DNA of 64,000 bases from Cordylochernes scorpioides. Taxonomy: Eukaryota; Arthropoda; Arachnida; Pseudoscorpiones; Chernetidae. This document shows, piece by piece, positions 11,705 to 20,930 of the stretch. The notes beneath the pieces were generated by a model. The model was given only the letters and a program-made list of their open reading frames with translations. It made no database searches and was not told the DNA's origin. The stretch lies in assembly GCA_030710605.1 (NCBI GenBank), contig CP092879.1:20227582-20291581 (forward strand), given 5' to 3'. Within the stretch, counting starts at the first letter, position 1. Each line of letters starts with the position of its first letter. The position numbers were made by a program, and so were the translations under genes.

Positions 11705-11740
11705 GACGTTTCGACAAAAATCTTTTGTCCTCGTCAGGAG
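11705..11740 (-). ncRNA. Hammerhead-ribozyme-like motif, left arm
   Basis: On the minus strand: the core CTGACGA, a 7-bp stem II (GACAAAA with TTTTGTC) closed by a 3-nt loop, then GAAAC followed by GTC. The conserved core (CUGANGA, GAAA, UH at the cleavage site) is complete. One extra G lies before stem II. Helix III would be only A-C/G-U without a loop, so cleavage would need dimerisation, as proposed for Penelope-associated hammerheads. Confidence 0.55.
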
Positions 11741-11789
11741 CAAACAAGAAAGATTTTTAACGCCTTGCTGAATGTTTAATTTTTGTTTG

Positions 11790-11825
11790 CTCCTGACGAG
11801 GACAAAAGATTTTTGTCGAAACGTC
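11790..11825 (+). ncRNA. Hammerhead-ribozyme-like motif, right arm
   Basis: Mirror copy of the left-arm motif. CTGACGA is at 11793-11799, stem II is GACAAAA (11801-11807) paired with TTTTGTC (11811-11817), GAAAC is at 11818-11822 and the presumed cleavage triplet GTC at 11823-11825. CTC at 11790-11792 can pair with GAG at 11826-11828 as helix I. Confidence 0.6.
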
Positions 11826-12212
11826 GAGGTAATAAAAAGATTCACTGGCCGAAGTATCTTCATTTTCAAGAGATATGAATGCCGGCCAGGCAGCCTCAAT
11901 ATTTACGATAGATCTTTTTATTGTTTCGCCTGCACTACTTGAGCTGATTGTTGATCTTACTATTGAATGCATGCCTTATTCGGATCATCTACCACTTGTT
12001 ACAGAATTTAATGGTCTAAACAATATAAAGGCAAAAGATAATACGAAGTTTCGTTCTGTTGGCAAGTATTCCTGAACAGCTGACAAGGCTACATCTTACA
12101 AGGGCAGCTTGAGGGCTTCAACTAATTTAAAAGTGGAAGACTCTACAATTGACTCACAGGTCGAAATGCTTACAAGTGAAGTCCAACCGGCAATGAGCGG
12201 GGAAGACGAGTA

Positions 12213-13151
12213 GTGACAATGAAAACACATTTATTGACAACTTAGTCAATTGTTACACTCCGGAGAGTTAGGCATTTAAATATTTACAATTTAAAAAAAT
12301 TCACATCAGGAGGTTCCCCTGCCAAGGGTAGTCTGGACTCTGTCAGGGGGGTAACATCTTCCTGAGCGCGTATAAGCCCTCATGTACAAAAGGGTCTGAG
12401 TCCCGAGCGCGCTCAATGGCAGCACTGATGATTTCGGTGATAAGGTTTTTCTTTTGGGTGGAACAGGTCCTGAGGAGAGGCTCCCTGTCCTCGGGGTATA
12501 TGACCGCATTCGTGATGTCACCCTCTGTGATCCCCAAATCAGTCATGGGCCCCGAGTAGCGTTCATTGCTCAATTTTCATATATTTTATCAGCTGCTTCA
12601 TCCCAGCGCTTCGACGTCAGATCCTCCTCCACTTGAAACAGTGGAGATGGAGATGTGGCCATGGCCGGTGTCGTCATTTTCCCATGGGGAGCGGGTGGTG
12701 TTGGCTCGGCGGGCCGAGGCGCAGGCAGTGGAGGTGTTGGAGGCACTGCGGCTGATGTTGTCTTTAGTTCGGTCCTGACCTGTCCTAGGACCTTGTAAAT
12801 GTTGGAATTTCCTCCCGGCTTCAGGTCTAGGATTTGGCCGATAAGTTCAGCAAGAGCATTGCTCTGCGGAGGGGTTAGATGCTGACCGCGCTTTCGCGCC
12901 TTAGTCTTCGAGGAGAGGAGGTCCAGGACCTCCTCCCGCCCAAGACCAAGGGCGCCCGTTCCAGCAAACGAAACTCCGGGGTTTCTCTTGAGGAAGGCCT
13001 CAAGGTCGGGTCTCGTCTTACGCCCTAATGATGACGGGGAGGGCGGCACAAGGGTCCCCTGTGCATGCAGAGGACCAGGAGGGGCGACGGAGGCTGGCAG
13101 GGCTTGAACATAGCTAAGAAGTTTCATAGCTGCTACCAAATAACTCCACAA
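12213..13151 (-). mobile_element. ORF1-only non-LTR element (5' truncated), L1/Tx1-like family
   Basis: The 3' end on the minus strand reads GTCAATAAATGTGTTTTCAT then TGTC, matching the 3' end of the ORF1-only copy at 40759 (GTCAATAAAC, TTGTTTTAATTGTC). The coding part corresponds only to the C-terminal half of ORF1. After its last stop a 3' UTR of about 130 bp leads straight to the 3' end, so ORF2 is absent rather than eroded. Confidence 0.6.
12343..13151 (-). pseudogene. ORF1 C-terminal region with two copies of a ~60-residue domain
   Basis: The first frame (13151-12570, 193 residues) has a Pro-rich N-terminal part, then a domain starting EEVLDLLSSKTKARKRGQ and ending YKVLGQVRTELK. This aligns with EEAQKLLTSETTMKKRAPTL...TLQKTRKVL of the ORF1 at 42.3 kb. 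A Pro/Ala linker follows. The second frame (12573-12343) carries another version of the same domain (GDITNAVIYPEDREPLL ... YALRKML). The two are separated by a frame break near 12573. Other copies in this window have one such domain, so this one appears duplicated. Its function is unknown; it lies at the C-terminus of ORF1. Confidence 0.5.
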
Positions 13152-13377
13152 GACCTAACACGAGAATCCGTGGTAAATCCATGTATAGTAACTTTCTTTG
13201 CCTCCAATTTGCCCAGATTAATCTATTAGCTTGATGGTCTTCATATAATTTTCTCTGTATATAAATTTCATGTTACCATTAAGTTCTATCATTGTTTTCC
13301 CTGCATGTATCCTATATTTCTGCTTGGAGAATCTGTATAAACTGAAAGGTCTCTTAATAAAGCTTTTGTTGTTGTTG

Positions 13378-13465
13378 TTATATAGTATATAGTCTTATAC
13401 ATATAGTATATAGTCTTATACATATAGTACATAGTCTTATACATAGTGTACATAGTCTTATACAT
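13378..13465 (+). repeat. About 22-bp repeat array, second site
   Basis: Four copies of a unit like TATAGTATATAGTCTTATACA. It joins without a gap to the Penelope endonuclease fragment. Confidence 0.8.
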
Positions 13466-13710
13466 ATAAGACTCGAGTCCTAGAACACGACCGTAACATC
13501 CGTTCCCACGATCGTAAGTCACTACTATATCAACACAGCCATGAATTTAACCATTCTTCTAATTTACGCAACACGATTCCGGTATACAGTGATGTTAGGA
13601 ACAAATATCAACGTTTGGTCATGGAGGCTCTTGTGTCCAGCTCTATCCCTAGTTTTAATAGAAAAATAGATCTCCCCCCTCAATATACTGTTTTTTCTAA
13701 ACTTGGCCAC
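13466..13710 (+). pseudogene. Penelope-like GIY-YIG endonuclease, C-terminal fragment
   Basis: Reading in one frame: KTRVLEHDRNIRSHDRKS, LLYQHSHEFNH, then RNKYQRLVMEALVSSSIPSF and NRKIDLPPQY, then a stop. This aligns with the second endonuclease at 60373-60720 (RLNEHNRNIRTKDQRSMIYQ, TGHQFN, KFQRLLLESLVS, NRKIDLPSQY). The Glu in MEAL/LES is the usual metal-binding Glu of the fold. The GIY-YIG part itself is missing, replaced by the tandem repeat. Confidence 0.7.
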
Positions 13711-13926
13711 TGACATCCTATTTTGCTTCTTTCCTTTATTATGCCTAGATACTTATGTTTTCTCGTCTTTCCATCCCTTTTCCCGTGTTTTATCTTTAAT
13801 TCGTCTTATACAGATTTTTAGTTTAATTTTTTAGAAATTTCGTACTTTTATCTTTAGTTCCATATGTAAATTTCTTAATTTTTAAGTAGATCTTAGTTAG
13901 TTTTCTTTTATGCTAATTCACTGCAT
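13711..13926. other. Intergenic, nothing recognised
   Basis: T-rich sequence after the Penelope stop, possibly the 3' UTR of that fragment. Confidence 0.3.
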
Positions 13927-14006
13927 ATATATCAGTCTTATACATATAGTACATAGTCTTATACATAGTGTATATAGTCTTATACATAGTGTATATAGTC
14001 TTATAG
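13927..14006 (+). repeat. About 22-bp repeat array, third site
   Basis: Copies of TCTTATACATAGTGTATATAG and relatives, ending directly at the mariner-type MITE. Confidence 0.75.
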
Positions 14007-14210
14007 TACAAGGTTGTCCCAAAAGTTCATACACATGCAAAAAAATTGAAGTACCAATATTATCCGCCGATAGGTATAATGCCGTTGTATTATGTATAAA
14101 GTAATTGTATTATGTGTATTATTATGCATTCGTCGTAATAATATTATTCGCCAAGTAATAAGAAAAACAATGTTTTAAGAAAAAACATGAACTTTTGGGA
14201 CAACCCTATA
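14007..14210. mobile_element. Mariner-type MITE with TA-bounded TIRs
   Basis: The left end TACAAGGTTGTCCCAAAAGT and right end ACTTTTGGGACAACCCTATA form inverted repeats typical of mariner relatives. The inside is 200 bp of AT-rich non-coding sequence. Confidence 0.75.
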
Positions 14211-14435
14211 TTTTAACAGAAATATACTTACATGTTAAATACCTCGATATCAGGAATCCAGAGTTGTTCGTTATTCATATAGATGAAGGTCGTGTTCTCG
14301 TATTCAGCAGGATTCCAGGAAATGTGATCGTCATGCCAAATCTGGAATTCCAGGGAACTGTTGTTACTTTATAAGGACTTAAACAACTTTTTTTGCATAT
14401 CTATCTTATTATAATGCATTAGCGCGCCATCTGTT

Positions 14436-14536
14436 ATCAAAATACGAAACTATTATAGACGCGTATGATTCTTTTAGAAATAAATTGTTTTATTTTAAAA
14501 GAATCATACGCGTCTATAATAGTTTCGTATTTTGAT
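14436..14536. repeat. Near-perfect 101-bp palindrome
   Basis: Arms 14436-14478 and 14494-14536 are exact reverse complements as far as I can read (start ATCAAAATACGAAACTATTA), separated by about 15 bp. Confidence 0.85.
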
Positions 14537-14575
14537 ATCTATCTTATATTTCCTACTTAATTGTATGTACTAGTA

Positions 14576-14792
14576 GAAGAGATCAAAGTGGAATCGAAGA
14601 AGGCGATCCCGAAAGCAGACTACCAGAGGTGTTTTGCCGACTTGAAAAAAAGGTGGCTGAAGTGCATCGCGGCCAACGGGGACTACTTTGAAGGGGACAA
14701 TTTAAATTTGATAGAATAATATTTTTTTTTTAAACTTATGAGAAAAGTGTCGAAACTTTTTGATCAGAGTAGTATATGGATTAGATTCGGGA
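14576..14792 (+). pseudogene. Mariner transposase C-terminus and 3' TIR
   Basis: The last 47 codons of a mariner-family transposase: KADYQRCFADLKKRW, then CIAANGDYFEGDNL, stop at 14717-14719. The W-x-x-C-I and G-x-YFEGD features are characteristic of mariner C-termini. The remaining sequence to about 14792 ends in a TIR-like stretch GTGTCGAAACTTTTTGATC. The catalytic DDD region is lost. Confidence 0.75.
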
Positions 14793-14811
14793 AACCTCAG
14801 TAGCGTAGTTA

Positions 14812-14850
14812 TACCTGTCGAAGGGCTGTTACACCCGAAAGCTTGTATTG
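14812..14850 (+). ncRNA. Penelope-terminus-like motif related to hammerhead
   Basis: ACCTGTCGAAGGGCTGTT, then ACACCCGAAAGCTTGTATTG: a CTGTCGA box, a GGGCTGTTACACCC hairpin-like stretch, then GAAAGCTTGTA. The same layout recurs at 20931-20962, 57241-57325 and 63596-63632. The core departs from the canonical CTGANGA, so activity is doubtful. Confidence 0.35.
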
Positions 14851-14950
14851 CCTTTATATATAAACTCTTTCCTCAGCGAATTGTCTTTTATTTCTAATTA
14901 TACAAAAGGGATTATATTAATAATAAAATTTAAACACTTTGTAACAGTAA

Positions 14951-15117
14951 GAAAAAGGCATCTCCTTATCGTGCGACTGAAAATTGCTTAAGTCTTGCGC
15001 CATTTATGTTCTATCAATGGATTAATAAAAAAATCGACCAATAGTTGATATTTTTTCCGATAGATGGTGCAAGCCATCAGAAACTTTCAGTTGCACGATA
15101 AGGAGATGCCTTTTTCT
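14951..15117. mobile_element. MITE with GGCATCTCCTTATCGTGC ends, copy 1
   Basis: Left end GAAAAAGGCATCTCCTTATC, right end GATAAGGAGATGCCTTTTTC. Inner inverted segments include GATGGTGCAAGCCATCAG. This copy lacks the hammerhead-containing centre seen in related copies at 57476-57779 and 57888-58300. Confidence 0.8.
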
Positions 15118-15304
15118 TAATTTATGAACCTTATCACGATAAAATGTCACATTTGTAATATTTTTTCACTTTGTAACATGTTTCTTCATTATTGGTAAAA
15201 TCCATGCATTCGAATCTTTGAAAGGCCACTTTCCAAAATCTAAGTTGGCGACTTTATTTTGAAGAAAACAAATGTGTGCCTGATCAAACGAAATCCTCAT
15301 AAAC

Positions 15305-15560
15305 TCTTGTAGGGGTATAGACAAGGTACTTGGTTACACTTAGGACAAGAGCCTTGCACTAACTAATTTATTAAAGCATAGGTTATATAAAGATTAAAAA
15401 GGGAAAGAGAGGAAACAAAGAGGTTACATCCTCCGTAGAAGGTAAACAAACAACAGCGTCGTTAGGCTAAACTCTTACAGTCAGTTGGAGGGGGGGGGGG
15501 GTGCCGATGTCATCCTTCAGGTCACGTGTTATACTTGATCAGCGGCGCTGGTGTCCAACA
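15305..15560 (-). repeat. Copia A 3' LTR
   Basis: On the minus strand it begins TGTTGGACACCAGCGCCGCT and ends CCCCTACAAGA. The purine tract CGGGAGGGGATA lies just upstream (15561-15575). It includes a G12 homopolymer (C-run on minus). Confidence 0.9.
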
Positions 15561-17055
15561 TATCCCCTCCCGGAATAACTTCAGCTGGACGTTTATTCCG
15601 ATAGTCCATCAGCGCTCTACAGTACTTTTCATGCTGGCTTCTAGCAAGAGGCTTGGTAAGGAAGTCAGCAGGGTTCTCAGCACTCGGAGTGTAGAAAAGT
15701 TCGATTGCTTCTTCTGAGATCTTTTCTCGAACAAAATGGTACTTTACGGCAAAATGTCTAGTTTTCGATTTGTCGATGTAATTTTACGCATGGGAAATTG
15801 CAGCTTGGTTGTCGCAGAATACTTTTGATTCTCCACAAATCAAACTTGACATTTTCAGCTGTTCCATCAGATTCCGTACCCATGTGATGTCCTTCACAGC
15901 TGATGACAGTGCAATGTATTCCGATTCCATAGTACTCAAAGCGGTAACTGTTTGTTTGGTGCTTCTCCAAATTATTGGTGCTCCAGCTAAAATGATGAGA
16001 TGTCCAGATACTCCTTTTCGGTCTACAATGTCTGAGGCCCAACTTGCATCCGAAAAAACAATCAAAGTTTTGCCAGTGGATCTGTAAGTTATGCCAAAGT
16101 CCTTGATGCTCTTCAGATAACGCAGCACGCGTTTCCCAGCTTCCCAGTGTTCTCTTGTGTAGTTATCACAGTATCTGGATAGGATCCCGACTGCGTAGGC
16201 GATGTCGGGCCTGGTTCTCTGAGAAAGGTATGACAGTCCTCCGATCAGTTCACGGTATGGAATCCGCTCATTGGAATTTCCATTTTTGCTTACACGCAGG
16301 TCAAGATTGGTTTCCATTGGAGTCGAGACACCTTTTGCATCCTGTAGTCTGAAACGTTGAAGCAGATCTTCTATGTAGTAACTTTGAGAAAGAGTCATAC
16401 TTCCATCTTCTGACTTCTTGAAGGATACTCCAAGCATATGAGAAATTGGTCCTAGATACTTCACTTCAAAACTGGAATTTAAGAGTTCTCTGCATTTGTT
16501 TCTCGCTGCTTGATTCTCTGAAATGGCAAAGATGTCATCCACATAGATTGAGAGAATGATCCTTCCTTCTTCAAGTTCAACTTCGTAGATGCTTGGATCA
16601 ATTGGGTTACGTTGGAATCCTATTTCGTGAAGTTGTTTGTTTGAGAATTTATTCCAGCATCTTCCGCTCTGTTTTAATGCATAGATTGATTTCTTAAGCT
16701 TGCAGAACAAGTTTTCTTCTCCTGGTTTCTTGAAGCATTCAGGTTGTTCCATGTAAATAGTCTCATTTAGTGTCCCATGAAGATAAGCACTCTTCACGTC
16801 GAATTGGTCAATGAACCAGTCCTTTTCTGTTGCTATCGCCGTTAATAGCCTTATAGTTTCAAAACTGGAAACAGGAGTATAGACTTCGTTGTAGTCGATT
16901 CCTCTACGTTGAGTGAAGCCTTTGGCGACTAGACGTGCTTTGTATCTAGTGGTACCATCCACTGCATTGATTTTCTTATTTAGTACCCATCTACATTTTA
17001 AAGGTTTGATACCTTTCGGCAATTCCTGCAGTTGGCATTTATCTGTCCACCACAA
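15529..17055 (-). pseudogene. pol: Copia A reverse transcriptase and RNase H
   Basis: Reading from 17055: CRWVLNKKINAVDGTTRYKA, LVAKGFTQRRGIDYNEVYTP, VKSAYLHGTLNETIYMEQP and YVDDIFAISENQ (the catalytic YVDD). RNase H follows, with SDASWASD, TMESEYIAL and FCDNQAAISHA. The frame meets TAA at 15784-15786. The same frame then continues with KTRHFAVKYHFVREKI and LTKPLA and enters the LTR before the next stop at 15529-15531. The single stop replaces a codon that is Lys in copia B. The 5' edge is broken by a frameshift and loss of several dozen codons present in copia B. Confidence 0.85.
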
Positions 17056-17056
17056 T

Positions 17057-18570
17057 TATCCTCTTCCGGAGATTCTGCCGTCTTTCCATGACTTTGGAGT
17101 GTCATTGGATAGCTTCTCAGGTTCTCTGGGAGAGTCTCAGATAGCTGATCTATTCCACCTGTAGTTCCAATCAGTTCTTCAGTTTCTCGGTCTACTGGTT
17201 GATCTGCATTACTTTCTTCTTGAAAGGAGGCCTCTTTCGAGGAGAAATGGACAGATAGTAGAGTATCCCTTTCTCTTTTGGGCTGTTTATAGAGGATTTC
17301 TTCTTTGAATACACAATTTCTAGATTCCACCACTTAGCGTTTTTCAGGAATCCAGATTCTCCAACCTCGTCCCTGTAGAGAATAACCCACGAGAATTCCT
17401 TTAGTGGCTCTTGGCTGAAGCTTCGAATTCCTTCTTTGTTTTGGAACATGAACAAAGGTTTCGCAGCCGATTGCTCTCAGATGTTGCAGAGCAGGTCTTT
17501 TTCCAAACCACAATTCAAAAGGCGTTTTCTCTTCATTGTGTCTGTTTGTAACACGATTTCTCAAGTATGCTGCTGTGTTGGTGAGCTCTGCCCAAGAGGC
17601 GGTTGGCAGATTGCAACTGTTCACAGTACTCCTCACTAAGTTCAGCAAAGTCCTATTCATGCGTTCTGCGACACCATTCTGTTCAGGTGTGTAGACCATG
17701 GTGCGTTCATGTACTATACCATGGGCCTTCGTGAAAATATCCCAAGGAGATGAACAGAACTCTAGTCCATTATCTGTACGGATCCTCTTGAGAGAAAATC
17801 CCGTCTGATTTTCAGCTTCTTTCATCCATTCCTTGAATTTTTCTAAAGTATCGCCCTTCCTTTTGAGGAAATATACCCTTGTATATCTTGATGCGTCATC
17901 AATGATGGTCGAGACAAATCTTGATCCACCGCAGCTCTCAATGTTGAACGGTCCCATTAGATCACAGTGAACAAGGGCTAGTGTCTGAGTTTCCTTGGTA
18001 GATCTCAAATTCAGGAAAGGTCTTTTTGTCGATTTTCCAATCATACAATCAGAGCACTTATCAGGTTTTCCAGCCTGACAGTTCAAACCAATGACAACTT
18101 CTCTTTTCATCATGTCTACTATGGTGTCATTGTTGATATGCATGAGTCTCTGATACAATAAATTAAGTGGGAATTTACGAAAATTGTTAGTTTGAGCAAT
18201 GGAATTTGAACATTCTCCTGATTCTGGAAATCTGGACGGAGCAGTCCTGACGAGATAGAGCCTTCCTCTCTTCTCTGCTCTGATCATCAAGTTATGATCA
18301 TTGTCGTAGATATGACATCCTTTCTTGTCGAAGATAACCTCATGACCATTTTCCACAATTTGTAGAACAGAGAGTACACCATGTCTGATCCCAGGTACGA
18401 ACATTGCATTCTGAGCAACTATGCTTCTAAGTTGTCCAGAATTGTTGATCAGATCTACTTGAGCATTACCTCTTCCTATGTTTGAATGTGATGTACCATC
18501 AATGGTAGTCACTTGTCCTACATTCTCGTCATTCAACGTGGAAAAATACCTTCTGTTCGGAGTCATGATG
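17057..18570 (-). pseudogene. pol: Copia A protease end and integrase
   Basis: The frame begins just after the protease Asp box with MTPNRRYFSTLND and runs through LWFGKRPALQHLRAIGCETF. The integrase zinc module is seen as LLYQRLMHINNDTIVDMMKR with CSDCMIGKSTKRPF. The core has LVHCDLMGPFNIES (Asp), RTDNGLEFCS (Asp) and NGVAERMNRTL (Glu). After WRIWIPEKR comes TAA (17334-17336), then the same frame continues VVESRNCVFKEE; copia B has Lys at this point. Downstream text to 17057 is an acidic linker. Confidence 0.85.
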
Positions 18571-18571
18571 C

Positions 18572-19428
18572 GTGGCACCTGAGTCAATTACCCACGTATC
18601 CTCTTCTGATACAACTGCTGCATTATACATCACATTCAAGTTCTTTGCTTCGTGATGTTGATGTATCGCTCCCTTTTCCTGTTGTTTACTGTTATTCTTT
18701 TTCAGTTTGAAACAGTCCCGTGCAATATGCCCTGTTTTCCCATATCCGAAACATTTTCTAACAGTTTTAGAGCCTTGATGTTCATGAGGGAATTGTTTCT
18801 TGTTAGAGTTCCTGACTAACAGTGCACCCATCTCTTCATTTGTTGTAGAATACCGGCGCTCTGCCTCAGCTAACAATTTACGTTTGATGTTGGCACTGGT
18901 GAACTCTGATTCTGGTAAGTTACACATTGTTGATATAACATTATCCCAGTCCTCGGGCATTCCACAAAGAATTAGCATGCTTAGATCACCGTCTTCAATT
19001 TTATCCCCTACACCTGTGAGTTCACTCACTATTAGATTTATGCTTCCCAAATAGGCATTCATGTTCGCATGTTGACAGAATTTCTGGGAGTACAACTTTT
19101 GACGCAGTTGGAGAATTCTGTGTTTGCTATCCCTGGGTGCATAAAGTCTTTGTAATTCATCCCAAACTTCTTTGGGGGAATTTAGATGTCTGATATGGTT
19201 CTGCTGCTCCTCACCAATAGAGAGACATATCTTTGCTAAAGCCTTATTCTGCCTCGTATTAAATTTGTTGATTAGACCAACATCCCCTTCCTCGGGTTTG
19301 ACTTCGCCTGGGTCAACAATTGACCATAAATCATTGTCCATCAGAATGAGCTTAATTTGGAAGCTCCATGAGGAATAGTTTAATCCATTTAGCTTGGTAA
19401 TTTTCGTTAAACTTTTGTTAGCTTCCAT
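18572..19428 (-). pseudogene. gag: Copia A Gag and protease Asp box
   Basis: ATG at 19428 opens a 299-codon frame. The N-terminal KLNGLNYSSWSFQIKLILM is a typical copia Gag start (LNGxNYxxW). The nucleocapsid knuckle is CFGYGKTGHIARDC: the second Cys of CX2CX4HX4C is replaced by Tyr, so metal binding is probably lost. The protease Asp box WVIDSGATHH follows. A 2-bp loss right after ATHH (near 18570) throws the frame out of line with integrase. Confidence 0.85.
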
Positions 19429-19508
19429 TATAAGATGGCGTCCACTGAAGGGGGGGGGGGGGGGAGAACAAAAATAGGCTTACCGTTCAATGCTTCAGGC
19501 AGCTCCAA

Positions 19509-19523
19509 TCAGTCTCATAATCT
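19509..19523 (-). promoter_or_regulatory. Copia A primer binding site (tRNA-Met anticodon arm)
   Basis: On the minus strand the sequence two bases after the 5' LTR is AGATTATGAGACTGA. This is the exact complement of TCAGTCTCATAATCT, the anticodon-arm segment of animal elongator tRNA-Met. The identical 15-mer sits at the same place in copia B. Confidence 0.65.
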
Positions 19524-19525
19524 TT

Positions 19526-19781
19526 TCTTGTAGGGGTGTAGACAAGGTACTTGGTTACACTTAGGATAAGAGCCTTGCACTAACTAATTTATTAAAGCAT
19601 AGGTTATATAAAGATTAAAAAGGGAAAGAGAGGAAAAAAAGAGGTTACATCCTCCGTAGAAGGTAAACAAACAACAGCGTCGTTAGGCTAAACTTTTACA
19701 GTCAGTTGGAGGGGGGGGGGGGTGCCGACGTCATCCTTCCGGTCACGTGTTATACTTGAGCAGCGGCGCTGGTGTCCAACA
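19526..19781 (-). repeat. Copia A 5' LTR
   Basis: Same 256-bp sequence as the 3' LTR, with about eight substitutions (for example GGGTGTAG against GGGTATAG). Followed by TAAAC of the target duplication. Confidence 0.9.
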
Positions 19782-19791
19782 TAAACTTCTA

Positions 19792-19980
19792 ATGAAAAAG
19801 AGACGTATTTTAATAATAGATATTAAGGTAAGATTTGAAGATGGCAGTGAACTATTTGGATATAAAATCGATTCATATCTCTATAATTCTAAACGTGGTT
19901 TCAATATTGAGAGAAAGATAAATATTTTACCAAAATACGTATCCGAAGCCACATACATATCTTCAATCTCAATGATTTGA
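19792..19980 (+). CDS. Small unidentified ORF beside copia A
   Basis: ATG at 19792, stop at 19978-19980, 62 residues, rich in Lys, Ile and Tyr (MKKRRILIIDIKVRFEDGSE at the start). No family is recognised. It could be an exon, a fragment of a larger transposon protein, or chance in AT-rich DNA. Confidence 0.15.
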   Translation: MKKRRILIIDIKVRFEDGSELFGYKIDSYLYNSKRGFNIERKINILPKYVSEATYISSISMI

Positions 19981-20573
19981 CACAAGCTCTTCTTAAAGAA
20001 CAAAATATGAAGATAGAATCCTCTGAAATATAAATTGTAACAACATATTGTCTCTGCGAAGATAAGTTTATTATTCTATTTAAACGTTCTCTCAATCTTT
20101 CGGGTATCACAAACCCTTCTTACAGGATACAATGAAAGGAATCCTAATCTTTAACTACTACTCGTCTTCTTCTTTCTTATCTCCACTCAATCATATTAGG
20201 GTGTCAAGCTTGTAAAGCTTGATACTTTTGAAAAATAAATTTGACAACCATCATGATTAGGTAAAGTAGAATACGTCTGCCTTTGTCATTAAGACTGGGA
20301 GAACTACTCAGTGGCAGGTCGACTTAGCTCCAAAAGAAATGGCCACCTCTGACATGAGGAACAGATGCCATGTGCAGCCACTCCTAACATGGAGTACAAA
20401 CACTGCTCTTCCTGTATCCCTGGATCAGGAGCCCTTACAGGGCACTATCAGCTGGGCCAGCTAAGCCCAGGTTTTTTAGTGAGCTTGTTACTGCTCCCCC
20501 TCCTCCTTTTTCATTCGGGCTTGGGACCGGCAAAGGCGGAGTTTACTACTTGTATAATAGTAATACAAGGTAG
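19981..20573. other. Intergenic, no feature supported
   Basis: Contains a slightly GC-richer segment around 20340-20545 that looks like degraded repeat sequence, but I cannot assign it. Confidence 0.3.
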
Positions 20574-20857
20574 GATCAAAAAGTTCCCTAACTTTTTAAA
20601 AATTAATTATTTAATCATAGTATAGTAATTTAAACATCAAATTTTTCAAAATAGGAGCCTTGGTTATCTACACATTTTTTCCAGCGTGGAAAAAGCTGTT
20701 GCTAGTTCAAAGTCAAATTTTCTAAGCTTGTTTAGCTCCACCGTCGCATTTTCAATTACCTCTGATGACGATGAAAAGCGCCTCCCTTTTAACGTCATTT
20801 TAAGTTTTGGAAAGAAGAAGAAATCACATGGGGCGATATCAGGAGTAGTATATGTAG
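20574..20857 (-). pseudogene. Mariner transposase C-terminal fragment with 3' TIR
   Basis: On the minus strand from 20857: TPDIAPCDFFFFPKLKMTLK, then RWKKCVDNQGSYFEKFDV, stop at 20630-20632. TPDIAPCDF holds the third catalytic Asp region of mariner transposases. The outer end TACAAGGTAGGATCAAAAAG at 20574 is the terminal inverted repeat. The N-terminal two thirds are missing. Confidence 0.75.
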
Positions 20858-20930
20858 TAGTATAATAGTAATAGTATAATATGTCAAGTAAGAAGTTTCA
20901 GAAGAAGAGTTTCTTTTAATTGTAAAACAT

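Larger units (their letters stand above)
11659..11907. mobile_element. Foldback element with two hammerhead-like motifs and 15-bp TSD
   Basis: Arms at about 11659-11745 and 11786-11871 are inverted repeats of about 86 bp with a single mismatch seen. The unit is flanked by the exact direct repeat ATAGATCTTTTTATT at 11644-11658 and 11908-11922. Each arm carries one hammerhead-type core pointing outward. A long TSD plus hammerhead motifs is what one expects of Penelope-type terminal repeats, so this may be a non-autonomous Penelope derivative (inference). Confidence 0.65.
11620..12075 (+). pseudogene. Fragment of non-LTR endonuclease, interrupted
   Basis: The right part, 11908-12075, reads TIDLFIVSPALLELIVDL and then PYSDHLPLV. 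This is the C-terminal end of an AP-type endonuclease: the SDH box is the catalytic His region. The left part, about 11620-11658, reads SSTKESSVIDLFI and overlaps the right part by a 15-bp direct repeat. The two parts are therefore one target split by the foldback insertion. Confidence 0.55.
10228..12090 (+). mobile_element. Decayed non-LTR retrotransposon (ORF1 with 2A-like motif, endonuclease fragment)
   Basis: An ORF1 with a coiled coil and an RNA-binding-type domain (10387-11287) is followed by a short piece of apurinic-type endonuclease (11620-12075). The region between them is eroded. A foldback unit at 11659-11907 interrupts the endonuclease. No reverse transcriptase remains. The clade is uncertain: the 2A motif and coiled coil fit CR1/L2-type elements, while the C-terminal part of ORF1 resembles the L1 ORF1p type. 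Confidence 0.6.
15305..19781 (-). mobile_element. Complete Ty1/copia element A (degenerate)
   Basis: Two 256-bp LTRs with about eight differences, flanked by the 5-bp target duplication TAAAC (15300-15304 and 19782-19786). Inside on the minus strand: primer site, gag, protease, integrase, RT, RNase H, purine tract; integrase before RT defines copia. A 2-bp deletion frameshift near 18570, an in-frame stop at 17334-17336, a deletion plus frameshift near 17055 and a stop at 15784-15786 disable it. Confidence 0.9.
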
